Positions 1 through 9,796 of a DNA stretch of 64,000 bases are shown piece by piece. This DNA is from Astragalus membranaceus. Taxonomy: Eukaryota > Streptophyta > Magnoliopsida > Fabales > Fabaceae. The stretch spans positions 50,971,708 to 51,035,707 of the forward strand of contig CM076847.1 in NCBI GenBank assembly GCA_039519185.1. The letters run 5' to 3'. A model generated the notes under the pieces. That model did no database searches, had not been told where the DNA came from, and worked only from the letters and a program-made list of their open reading frames with translations. The first letter of the stretch is position 1. Each line of letters starts with the position of its first letter. A program made the translations under genes and the position numbers.

Positions 1-65
1 CAGCACCTTTATTTTACAGCAACAGCGGCATTTATTTTACAGCAAACAGCACCTTAACTTACAGC

Positions 66-560
66 AACAGCAGCATTTATTTTTAGAAAAACAGCAACAT
101 TTGTTCACTGTGACAGCAACATCATTTTTAGAAAAATAGCAACATTTGTTCACTGTGACAGCAACATCAATTTTTTGGAAAACAACAACATTTGTTCACT
201 GTGACAGCAACCTCATTTTTAGAAAAACAGCAACATTTGTTTATTGTGACAGCAACATCATTTTTAGAAAAACAGCAACATTTGTCCTACTGTGACGGCA
301 ACATTATTTTAGAAAAACAGCAACATTTGTTCTACTGTGACAGCAACATTATTTTAGAAAAACAGCAACATTTGTTCTACTGTGACAGCAACATTATTTT
401 AGAAAAACAGCAACATTTGTTCCACTGTGACAGCAACATTAATTTAGAAAAACAGCAACATTTGTTCTACTGTGACAGCAACATTATTCTAGAAAAACAG
501 CAACATTTGTTCCACTGTGACAGCAACATTAATTTAGAAAAACAGCAACATTTATTAGAC
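66..560. repeat. 45-bp tandem array (about 11 units)
   Basis: The unit has the form cagcaacatttgtt-(c/t)actgtgacagcaacat-(t/c)a(a/t)tttagaaaaa and repeats about every 45 bases. The left units (66-240) are more divergent and the central units (300-545) nearly identical, as expected from unequal exchange. Because 45 is a multiple of three and the unit lacks stops in one frame, the array creates a 134-residue open frame at 192-596 made of 15-residue repeats. I do not treat that as a gene. The array lies within the minus-strand LTR. Confidence 0.9.
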
Positions 561-568
561 ATGGCAGG

Positions 569-1016
569 AACTAGCGCCCAGCAACAAGGCGCCTAGCAGG
601 CAACAACAACAACAGAAACTGGCGCCCAGCAACAGGGCGCCTAGCACCATAGCAACAACATCAGACTTGGCACCCAGGAGCAGGGCGCCTAGCATAGCTG
701 GCAACACAACAGACTTGGCGCCCAGGAGCAGGGCGCCTAGCACAACTGCAACAAAACAGGCAACCAGCAAACAACAGAACATGGAACATAACTGCTGGGC
801 GCCTAGGGCGCCCTTCACAGCAACACAATAACCACCCAACACAACACTGGGCGCCTAAGGTGCCACTTTCAGCAACCAGGACAGCAACACTGGGCGCCTA
901 AGGCGCCACTTCCTGCAACAACACAACAGAACACTATGACTGGGCGCCTAAGGCGCCACATTCAGCAACAACAAAACAGGGAACCAGTGGCTGGGCGCCT
1001 AGGGCGCCACATTCAG
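569..1016. repeat. GGCGCC-word array
   Basis: Repeated words such as TGGGCGCCTAAGGCGCCAC and GGCGCCTAGC alternate with CAGCAACA-type spacers, about 20-60 bases apart. Each word is a near palindrome built on GGCGCC. Read on the LTR's own strand the spacers become TGTTGCTG-like, as in the E3 and E4 arrays. The position within the LTR, downstream of the leader block, is also the same. Confidence 0.85.
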
Positions 1017-1547
1017 CCTAGCCTACATAATTTTTTTTTGTTACGAACACATCCATCATCAAACACCAATTACCATCATCATGGATACATGCGAATATCA
1101 CCAAATCAACACCAACAAGATCAAAGGGACAACATAGAGTCTATCTCCCACATAACCCCCATCATACACCCTATTATAAAGAAAGAACCCACCCTTACCT
1201 TAGATTTGCCGAATACGTGATCCCCTTGCACGAAGACTCCAAAGAACCACAGCAACAGAGCTCCTCTCCTCTTCCTCCTTGGTGCGCCATTTCCTCTCTT
1301 CTCCTCTTCGCAAATCTCTCTTTTCTTTTCTTTTCTTTTTCTCCAACAATGCGCAAATGATCCCAAAACCCTAGCTAGGCTCTCACTCATGCGCCTATGC
1401 CATTGGGCTTTTGGATCACGGGCCCCCGTCCACTACTCAGCTTAATTACTAAACATCACTCCCTGATTTAAATAAAACACCATATAATTATTTTAATATG
1501 ACTATACTAATAAAATACCTAAATAATTTAATTATTTGGGCGTTACA

Positions 1548-2217
1548 GATATATTCTTGAGAATGAGTTAGCAGTTCCTTTGACAAATATCTTCATAAGA
1601 AGATATCTTCTTTTTGAGAATGAGATATCTTCATAAGCAGGTATCTTCAAGTCTTCAAGTCTTCTTTTTGCAATTACTAGCAGTGTTGGCATACCAATTA
1701 GTCTAGATGATACAACATGTAAAAGCTGTTTTGATAGATCTTTTGGTCACTTTGCTCGCATCTTGGTTGATATGGATTTGAAATCAAAGCTTAGAAATCA
1801 AATCCTAGTTGAGTGGTCAAGTTATGCTTTCTTCGTGGGTATTGAGTATGAAAACTTGCCTTCATTCTGCATGAATTGCATGACTATAAGTCATACCACT
1901 AGTGATTGTAATAGAAGGATACCTTGTTGAAAATAATAACGAACAGGTCCTGGAATATGTTGCTTAGGCAAAACAGATTTCTAAAAGTGTTCCCAAGCTA
2001 GAGGTTTCTAATAATGTGAATTACAAGCAGAAAACTCAAGTTGTACGTCCTAAGACCTCCATGAACAATGACGCGATTTGAGGTTCCAACGATGATCATA
2101 GAGATGATTTGGATTCGAATCCTATGTTGGGACCTGCTGAGAAGTCTAATGCCCAGCAAACGCTACCAATAAAGGTGTAGAATCGTTTAAGTTTGTATAG
2201 ACAGCAAGGGGAACCTT
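1548..2217 (+). mobile_element. LINE ORF1 remnant
   Basis: This stretch carries a degraded fragment of a plant non-LTR retrotransposon first ORF (see 1685-1930), followed by about 290 bases of coding-like but stop-ridden sequence. The left edge abuts the LTR ending at 1547 and the right edge the LTR starting at 2218. It is therefore a fragment isolated between later insertions. No reverse transcriptase or endonuclease part is seen. Confidence 0.65.
1685..1930 (+). pseudogene. LINE ORF1 fragment: DUF4283-like tail plus zinc knuckle
   Basis: An 81-codon open stretch without its own start translates to a typical plant LINE ORF1 segment. It has an RILVDMDL-type strand, an ILVEWSSYAFFVGIEYENLP block and a CCHC knuckle (C-x2-C-x4-H-x4-C: FCMNCMTISHTTSDC). 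It ends at TGA 1928-1930. In intact elements this RNA-binding protein packages the LINE transcript. The upstream half of the domain is missing and downstream frames are broken, so this is a fossil. The same domain pair also occurs in some host zinc-knuckle genes, but the surroundings favour a LINE. Confidence 0.7.
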
Positions 2218-3283
2218 TGTAATATCCAAAGTAATTATTAAATTACTTTGACTATTACATCGTATTCGTAAGATTTATTATGTGCTTTTTATGTGTCTTA
2301 ATTGAATTTAATGTTTAATTATGAATTATGTGTGACTTATTGCATAATAAAGTTATGTTCTTCACTAGTAGTTTGGGGAGTGGCAGATAGTTATCTGAAT
2401 TTATGAAAAGAAACCCAAATGACTTAAGCCCAGTCCTATAGGGGATGTTAAATCAGTTGAGTTTAAATCAGATTGCATTCATTCTTATTTTCCGTCTTCA
2501 TTACCTCATAGTGCCATTTTTAGAAAGAAGGGAAAACATAAGACCTAGAGAGGGAGAGTGGAGTGGAGAAAAGAGAAAGGGCAAGGGGGGAGAAACATGG
2601 AAGCTCTTCTTCCATTATTGTTCTAAGGAGATCCTGAAGTATTGATTCACTCACCATCACCACTTCAACTTTCCCTTCTACCTAAACATCAAAACACAAC
2701 TCTTCTCATCTTCCTCTTCCAACACCTTTCTCGAAATGCATGTCAAAGAAAAGGTTTGGCAAGCTAGGGTCACACTTGGAGGGTTTTAGGAGTTTGTTTG
2801 CTCTTGGAAGACTATAGAGACTTGTTTTGTTGGTGTGTTATCCTATTTCAAAGAGGTGAGTTTCCTTATTCCCCATTTTCTTCATAAATAGGGTTTTTGA
2901 CACCTTAGGGTGTTTTAACCCATCTGATTCTGAGATCGTGATGTTGTTGCTTGAACTTACTACCCCACTCATTGAGTTATTTGAGTGATTGATGCTTTTA
3001 GCCTAAAATGGGTGATTTTGTATGCCTAATCTTTGTATGAATTGCATGATGATGATGATGTTCCAATCTTGTTTGAGCTTCACTTTTATATGTATTAAGT
3101 TTGTATTTTGGATTGGTTGAGGATTTGGGTTCGTTTTGGTACTTAATGGATGCTTAAACATGCTTAAAAAATGGTTTTCTGGTGCTGCACATGGAGCACG
3201 GGTCGTGCTCTTCCAAGCACGGTCCATGCGTGTTTCTGGTTGGGAACTCTTTCCGACAGCCTGCGGACTGTTTTATTCGTATC
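2218..3283 (+). mobile_element. Truncated Tekay-like LTR, plus strand
   Basis: It opens TGTAATATCC, like the E5 LTR at 43264. It contains the splice-donor-like word AGAGGTGAGTTTC near 2850, conserved in other Tekay LTRs here. A short GC-rich stretch with CACGGGTCGTGC follows near 3195-3230. The usual downstream half is missing, and the sequence stops where the palindrome starts at 3284. The leader around 2520-2590 is G/A-rich, as in other LTRs. No target-site duplication can be assigned. Confidence 0.6.
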
Positions 3284-3593
3284 TGTAACAGCCCAGGTCC
3301 AACGCATTGGCCACCCCAGCACTATTACATCACGGTCTTCTCTACCCCCCTTGTAGAATTTTTGCCTTCCGTGGGAATCGAACCTTGCACCTGAGGCATA
3401 AGTGCAAGTTAAACACACCTCCCACTACCAATTGAGCGCGCTCAATTGGTAGTGGGAGGTGTGTTTAACTTGCACTTATGCCTCATGTGCAAGGTTCGAT
3501 TCCCACGGAAGGCAAAAATTCTACAAGGGGGGTAGAAAAGACCGTGAGGTAATAGTGCCGGGGTGGCCAATGCGTTGGACCTGGGCTGTTACA
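3284..3593. repeat. 310-bp near-perfect palindrome with tRNA-like A and B boxes
   Basis: Two ~155-base arms meet at GAGCGCGCTC (3434-3443), and I count about four mismatches between them. Outer ends are TGTAACAGCCCAGG and its complement. Read outward from the centre, each arm starts GCGCTCAATTGGTAG, similar to a tRNA D-arm or A box. About 50 bases later it has GGTTCGATTCCC, a good B box. This fits a tRNA-derived SINE present as a head-to-head pair. No target duplication was found. A related copy lies at 38643. Confidence 0.7.
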
Positions 3594-4448
3594 CCCGATC
3601 CTGGGTGGCTTCGGCCCGGCCATATAGACTGGAGATGTTCCCAAGTTGTAGAGCTATTTCCTAAAGAGCATCTTTCTTGACGGAGGGGATATCAAGGGAG
3701 TTAGAGACCCAAAACAATGTAGCTCGGAGGGCCGCCACTTGGTCAGGATTGGTGGGGATTTCCCCAGCAAAGGATGCCTCCACTTGAGCGAGGTCAACCT
3801 CTATAGAAGAAGGGGCCGATTCTGGAGCCTCAAGGCTCAGAAAATAGCGCTGCAATTCCTCATCGGTGATTGCCGGCGAAGAGAGGTCCTCGGTTTGATG
3901 ATCAACAGGGGGATTGGCCTCCGCAAAGGTAGGACGATAAAGAGGCACAGTGTCACCAGCGGGCTCCTGCAAAAGAGGCAAATATGACAGTACAATTTCC
4001 ACCTCTGTAAGTTATCTGTCATAGAGTGGAGCTTTTGAAGATTGCACTGATTCGGTTGGAGTACGAACCCTCTGCAGAGTTATCAAAAAGAAAGTTCAAT
4101 GAGATAAAGCAGATAAACGGAGGAGCGCTTGTAATGCACTAAAAGAAGAACTTACCCGTAACCGCTTGAGAGGAGGGGGGTGATACTTCGATGACTAGAG
4201 TGGCAGAAGGGGGTGCTTTGAGTAGTTCTCGGGTTCTTTTTCGTTGGAGGATGGGGACATTATCATCTTTGTCGTCGTCATCCAAGACAATTAGGGCAGG
4301 AGGTTAAGCTGCGCAAGCATATTGGCCAATGAGCTCGTGCCAACAACATAAGTAAATAAAAAAAGGTCAGGAACTTACCAGTGGTAGAAGAGGGTTGCCC
4401 AGTGGACTTCATGCGAGGAGAAGAGCGTGGAAGAGGATCAGAAATTAA

Positions 4449-6991
4449 CTATTTTTTCTTCTTCTTCGCCTCTGTCGCCATACTCGTCGAATGGACAGCC
4501 GTGTGAGGTGGTGGACTCACTCGAGCAGCCATCGAGGTAGGCTGAACTGGAAGTCCCTTAGCAGAGCCCAAATAGCTTGGAAGGTATTCAATGGTGGAGC
4601 AAGGAAAGACATGCTCTCGTACTTTCGACCACCAAGAAATGTTGCTGCTGGTTTCGCCGATTCGACTGTGATAGACGCCCCAAGAGAAGGAGAGGAACTT
4701 CGCATTCTGATCTGCAATAAGCTTAGTGAGATCAAAGGGGAAGATCTTCGCTCGGCGGTGCCCCACAGCCATGGAGTCGTATGGGACAGGCATGTGTTGA
4801 CCAACACCAAACTGCCGAGCTACGAAGTTTGGATGATAGGGTTCGATGGTGAGAGGGTTGGTGTTTGAAGGGAGTCTGGCACCACCAACCAGGTCCCGGG
4901 CAACGAGCACACGACTCCCATGAATGATCATGTTGTAGTTGTCATGAGAAGAGGGGTCCAAATATTTTGGGGTAAATATGCACCGAGGACCAAGGCCTTT
5001 TTCCAGAACTGGACACCAACAGAAATGTTTGAAAAGGTTCAGATCCAGCAGTACTCGGAGCACTTTCGCACACTCCACTGGAAGAATGGGGGTGGCAACG
5101 AGGGCGCATCTGAGGACCTCGGTGACCCCTGTGGACTGATCAGGGGCAAAATTAGGGAAGTAGAGCTAAGCCCATAGTTGTAGAAACCAGTTAGGACCCT
5201 CGGCCTTCGAGTAAGAGCCTTTGTCCTTGACCTGCGTTACAAAGTTGTCCATGCTTTTGTAAAGGAGGGCGAGGAAGAAAGGGCCCCAAGCGTACTTCTG
5301 GTGCTTGACCTGCGTTGAAGAAACACACCAAAAATTCATGGTGCTCCCCATCGGTAATAGGACCCGCATACTTAGCGTTCTTTGATAAGAGGTTGGAGAA
5401 GGCAGAAGCAAAGGTAAAAGGGGGGGTCTTCGCCCACGAAGTCAGGATTGGCGTCAACCTCGAGGCCACCAGCAGGGAGCCCCAGAATGGCAGCCACATC
5501 CAATAGAGTGGGGGTCATAATGGCCCAAGCACTACAAAAAAATTGCCCATTAGCGAAGGATTTTTCCCTCGCTAAATGCCCCAAATCCGTCGCCAATTCC
5601 GATTAGCGAGGGAATTAGCGACGGAATCAGTCCCTCGCTAAATTGCTCCTCACTATTGGGAATTAGCGAGGGAATTTGAATCCCTCGCTAATTAGCGAGG
5701 GAATATTCCGTCGCTAATTCCCTCGCTAATTAGCGAGGGAATATTCCGTCGCTAAGTCTGACAGCCACGTTTTTTTTATATCAGCCTATTTTTTTATATA
5801 GTTATTATTATTATTATCATTATTATTTTTATTATTATTATTATTATTTTGGTGTGGTGGTGGTGGTGGTGGTGGTGTGGTGGTGGTGGTGGGGAAGGGT
5901 ATTAGGGTAGAGGGAGAAGGAGAGAGAGAGAGAGAAATGAGCTATGTGGTGGTGTGGTGGTGGTGGTGGTTGTGGTGGTGGTGGTGGTGAAGGGTATTAT
6001 GGTAGAGCGAGAAGGAGAATAGTAAGGGAGAAGGAGATCAAGAGAGAGAGAAACGAGTGGTGATGGTGGTGTGGTTGTGGTGGTGGTGGTGGTGAAGGGT
6101 ATTAGGGTAGAGAGAGAAGATAGAGTGAGAGAAGAGTGTGAGGAGGTGGTGGTGGAAGAGTGAAGAGAGAAGAAGAGTGTGAGAGGAGGTGGTGGTGTGG
6201 TGGTGGAAGAGTGAAGAAAGAAGAAGAGTGTGAGGAGAGAAGAAGAGAGAAGAGTCTGAGGAGAGTAGGAGAGAAGAGTGTGTGTGAGAGGATAAATAAG
6301 CTGAAAAGTCAAAAATTTAGCGAGGGAATTAGCGAGGGACTAACAATTCCGTCGCTAAACACCTGCACGAAGTCCTATCATCTGAAAACTGTCAGAAATT
6401 AGCGAGGGACTGACAATTCCGTCGCTAAACACCTGTACGAAGTCCGATCATCTGAAAACTGTTAGAAATTAGTGAGGGAATTAGCGAGGGACTGAAAAAT
6501 CCGTCGCTAATTAGTGAGGGACCTAAAAATCCGTCCCTAATGACAGAATTAGCGAGGGACTAAAAATTCCCTACCTAATTCCCTCGCTAATAAGCTTTTT
6601 TTTTTTGTAGTGAAGGGAAGACAAAGGCGTTGATGGTGGTCGACCAAAAGGACATCAACGGAAATAAGTGGTTAGCAGTGTGTGGAATCTCCTGGGTTGA
6701 CACGATGATCATATAGTAGATTCCCCATTCCTTCCAGGAAGCGCCTTTGTGGGTAACAAAACGGTTCTCCCAAGCGTTATACTCTGCAATGCTCTTCAGC
6801 CACTCCCTGAGATCGACGAACTACGCCTCGGCGTTGTACCAGGCGGACTTAAGAGGGAGGTCGCAGAAGTAGAACCTATGTTGAAAGAGCGTGAAGCCAT
6901 GGTCAGTATTGGTGGCAGTAGGGCGTAGAACAGAAAGGGGACCAATAGAGGAAAAGATAGAGGGAACAGTGCTCTGAGAAGAAGAAGCCAT
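4449..6991 (-). pseudogene. Antisense plant mobile domain (PMD) protein, disrupted
   Basis: The likely start is the ATG at 6991, which opens MASSSQSTVP. Conserved PMD blocks follow. These are an SWKEWGIYYM-type block, then (beyond the CACTA insertion) WAIMTPTLLDVAAILGLP at about 5518-5460, a KYAWGPFFLALLYK block, GPNWFLQLW near 5180, and ARQFGVGQHMP near 4810. The ORF is interrupted by the CACTA element at 5530-6612, by a stop after LIKER at 5372, and by frameshifts around 5300. PMD proteins are aminotransferase-like nuclear proteins of plants, with host and transposon-borne forms. Context (antisense beside an LTR, second copy at 14091) favours a retrotransposon cargo gene. Confidence 0.65.
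5530..6612. mobile_element. Non-autonomous CACTA (En/Spm-type) element
   Basis: The ends are CACTACAAAAAAA at 5530 and its complement finishing GTAGTG at 6612. A 3-bp duplication AAG flanks them (5527-5529, 6613-6615), as expected for CACTA elements. Both subterminal regions carry many TTAGCGAGGGA and CCGTCGCTAA words in both orientations, likely transposase-binding repeats. The 1083-bp body has no transposase. Its middle (about 5795-6290) is TTA-, GGT- and GA-rich simple sequence. It sits in the PMD reading frame, and the PMD frame matches on both sides once the insertion is ignored. Confidence 0.93.
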
Positions 6992-7284
6992 GGTTGGTCG
7001 AAAGAGAAAATCGCAAGGAAGACGAAGGAGTTTAGGTGGGAGAATAGGAAGAAGAAAACGTAAAGAAACCTTGCGAAGTGGGCATCATTGATATTTATAG
7101 CCTTAGGCCACATCCGTCGCGTCCTTGGGAACCATCGCATAGTCACTTTGATTAACGCGAAGCGCTAAGTGTCGCCAAATGGAAGGATAATCGCTTCAAA
7201 CCGTCACAACAAGTCCTATCAAGGGTTTTTTGCACTATCAGTCACATCCTCGCAACCATACGACAGCACAAAAAGGCGGGCAAT

Positions 7285-8140
7285 TGTTAACACCCAAAAA
7301 TAACTAAGTCGTAGGACGAGGGCTGAGTGAAAAAGGGGATAAAATTAGAGTGTTATGGCAGGCCACTAAACTTAAATCTAAAAGATAAATGCCAGAGAAG
7401 AGAAATCAAGTGAAGCCCTCAGGGCATACCACAAGACAAGTCCCTGAGGAAGGGGTCAGCCTGAGGGGCAGAGAGCAAGGCCGAGGGAGAGTAAAGCCTC
7501 AGCCTTTAGAGTACCACGGCCAGGGTGGGCTCGGGTGCCTGAGTTACTGTAAGGGGACGAAGGCTAGCTGAGTAAACTAAGTGACCGGGGTAAGGCAGGC
7601 TTGCTTGGAATACAAGTAAGAGAAAGCACGAAGACAACGTGGGAGCGGTTGAAAGGTCAAGCGAAGAAGCGAGGCCATGAAAAGCGGAGCGAAGGAGTTC
7701 ACCCCACTAACCGTGCTAGTGAGATCGTGGGTGGTTACTCCGCTTCTTTTGGGCTTAGGAACGATGATAATCATTGATCTTAGACTGATCCAACGGTCGG
7801 AAAATGTTGGCTATAGTAGTGGCCGACGAGGGCCTGTGTATATAAATAGGGGAAGTGTGATTGTACAGAGGACACATCAATCAAACAAAAACTCTACGTT
7901 TATTTTATCTATCTTCTTTTATCGCACTTTATCTTTATTTTCATGCATTAGCCAGTAGAATAATCCAACCATCGCATCCCATTCACTCAACCTGGCCCTT
8001 TCTAGAGGAGTCAGGATACCCAGAGTCAAGGAGCAGAGTTCCCTCCTTGGCGCAATTGCTTGAAGAACAGAGGAATCAAAAAACTGTCCAAACCTCTGGC
8101 CGAATCCACGGCTAGGACCTAAGAGTTTGACGACAAAACA
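7285..8140 (+). mobile_element. 3' LTR of the Tat-like element
   Basis: It runs from TGTTAACACCC to ...CGACAAAACA, about 856 bp. Its start matches the start of the second copy at 15358 (TGGTGACACCC...AAGTCGTGGG) and its last ~500 bases match 38930-39434. A purine-rich tract precedes it. The plus-strand TATA box gives the orientation. The 5' LTR is not in the window. Confidence 0.75.
7839..7848 (+). promoter_or_regulatory. TATA box of the Tat-like LTR
   Basis: The word TATATAAATA lies in GCCTGTGTATATAAATAGG, about 290 bases before the LTR end. The equivalent place in the second copy (39147-39197) has become a TA/GA microsatellite. Confidence 0.65.
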
Positions 8141-9063
8141 TGGACATTAAACAAAACTAACACTTTGATGAAAACTCATCAAGCAGTCACTCGTATCTCA
8201 TAATTTAAAAATGGAAGTACATTTAACAACCTTTCCTCATCCTAGTGTTAAACTCGCGGTTCATTAAGCATCTTTTAATCGTAGTCCAATTTGGATAGCT
8301 ACGTGCAAACTTAATATACGCACAACACCGACAACCACTTTGCCATTCCCGGTGAACCCCAATCCACTAATCCTTTCATCAGTGGGCAAACATGGAAGAT
8401 GGGGCCTAGGTTGTGGGTTCATTACTTCCCTCCCCTAGTATGCTACTCGTAGAGGTCGTCACCCCAATTAATATCATTTTACATTACATTAGGTGGTTAC
8501 TAAAACCTTAACGAACACCGAGTCCATTACATTATCATAATCTCGTGTATTCTCACTCGTAAACCCTATATGGTTATAACTCATTTTCATGACTTAGAGA
8601 ATTCACAATATATAACTCAAACATAAGTGTTTTCCACAACTTATGGTTATTTCATCAATATATAGAGTTGAGAAAAGGATTAGAATAGGTTTGGAATCAA
8701 TTGGAATGACTTTGGATTGGTTTTAAAAATTGGACCAGAGGGTTAGACCCGATCCGGACCCTGCCACGCACGACCCGGGCTTCAAAAATGCATTTTCGCA
8801 ATTTGGTGTCAGACCCAGGCGCACGACCCGGGCTCAAAAGCGCACAGATCAGGCCTGTGCACCAGAATTGCCAAAAATGTCATTTTCGTGTAGAATTTCG
8901 ATACCGTTCGTTTCTAAAACTCATTCTGATCGATTCCTAACTCATTTTCGTGTAGAATTTCGATACTGTTCGTTTCTAAAACTCATTCCGATAGTTTCTA
9001 AAAGGTTACTTATATCGACATCAAATACTAGCCCATTCTTGGAAGGGAGCCGATTCATAAATC
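8141..9063 (-). mobile_element. Truncated Tekay-like LTR (A), minus strand
   Basis: It matches the left part of LTR B (TGGACATT..., then the CATCAAGCAGTCACTC block). It also has the Tekay LTR module GGTGAACCCCAATCCACTAA / CATTACTTCCCTCCCCTAG / GGTCGTCACCCC. From 8730 it enters a GC-rich stretch with three CGCACGACCCGGGC-type words. A ~62-base tandem duplication lies at about 8880-8998. The rest of the LTR is missing. Both ends are diffuse. Confidence 0.6.
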
Positions 9064-9796
9064 TTGAGCAGTAACTAATCTAATGAATGTTGGATAGTTC
9101 TACTTGCCAATATTGCTGATGCGATTATGGTTTACTAACCCGGCTTCATGACATTTCAAAAGGTTGCTCTGAGGAAAAGGTACCTGACCTAGACTCGCGA
9201 CTACCCGAAGGATTTCTATAAACGGTGACATAAGTTGGGGTTTACCTGAGTTACAAGGTAGGGTAACTACTAGACATTATCTCAGAAACTAAGAAACTTG
9301 GTTGAAGAGGGATCGGAGTTTTATGGTGTCGGATTCTCCTAAACAGATCTCCGAACACTAATACTCTTACTACCTGAATATTTTGTTTAGATTGCAACTT
9401 TCTGGACGACCTATAAACGTTTACACAGCAACAAAACGGTTGCTTCGGCTCCAAGGACTGAACAGTCTCCCACAGCTCCCTTGAACCATCACGGATGCCC
9501 ATCTATTGTTCCTGGATGTCATCTGTAGCCTTCTGGTTCTGCTGCGTGCTCTGATGAAATGAGAAGGCTAGAAATCTTATGGTTTAGGGTTTCGAACATT
9601 TTCAGGGTTGAGGCAACCAATTGTCATCATTCTCAATACGTTGCATGAAATATCGAGTGGATCCAGGCTCAAAGTCTCACAAAATACTGAGAGGCTCTGA
9701 CAGTCAATGGTCTAAGTCCCTAGCTGACTCGATCTAACTAACTTCTTGACCGCAAGGTCACTAAGCCGGACAAGGTCGAACTGCTCTGATACCAAA
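9064..9796 (-). mobile_element. Leader/gag-start remnant of a minus-strand Tekay element with PBS
   Basis: Positions 9783-9794 read GCTCTGATACCA, the complement of the initiator-tRNA-Met-type primer site TGGTATCAGAGC. It sits a few bases from LTR B, as expected for a minus-strand element whose 5' LTR is B. Sequence to its left is untranslated-leader-like. A short minus ORF (9251-9502) starts where gag might, but I see no gag motif in it. The rest of the element is deleted up to fragment A. Confidence 0.55.

Larger units (their letters stand above)
1..1547 (-). mobile_element. Partial Tekay-type LTR, minus strand, left side beyond window
   Basis: The right edge reads ...GGGCGTTACA, so on the minus strand the LTR opens TGTAACGCCC like the E3 LTRs at 44892 and 52015. 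The region about 1330-1420 is the reverse complement of the E3 LTR block containing the words CGTGATCCAA and CTAGGGTTT, followed by a G/A-rich leader. A 45-bp tandem array and a GGCGCC array fill the rest. The other end and any coding part lie outside the window, so I cannot tell a solo LTR from a full element. The assignment rests on similarity to E3. Confidence 0.8.
3594..7284 (+). mobile_element. Internal 3' region of a Tat-like LTR element (5' part missing)
   Basis: The region lies immediately upstream of a plus-strand LTR (7285-8140) with a purine-rich tract (cacaaaaaggcgggcaat, 7267-7284) at the boundary. Its only recognisable gene is antisense to that LTR, a plant mobile domain pseudogene. 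Extra antisense ORFs near the 3' LTR are known from the Tat lineage of Ty3/gypsy elements, which is the basis for the Tat-like label. No gag, RT or integrase is present, so lineage is inferred. 3594-4440 holds downstream exon-like sequence with donor-like GTAAG words on the minus strand near 4155 and 4377. Confidence 0.55.

Noticed and set aside
66..560. CRISPR-like array
   Set aside because: Repeats are contiguous without unique spacers, and the context is a plant LTR.
192..596. 134-codon repetitive ORF as a possible repeat protein or toxin
   Set aside because: Entirely explained by a 45-bp minisatellite. No start context, no signal peptide, no known family.
3434..3520. Functional tRNA gene
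   Set aside because: A and B boxes are present, but no acceptor-stem pairing or anticodon arm could be drawn. A tRNA-derived SINE fits better.
4449..6991. Intact host PMD/MAIL-type gene
   Set aside because: Frameshifts, stops and a CACTA insertion break it, and a second copy has the same position relative to an LTR.
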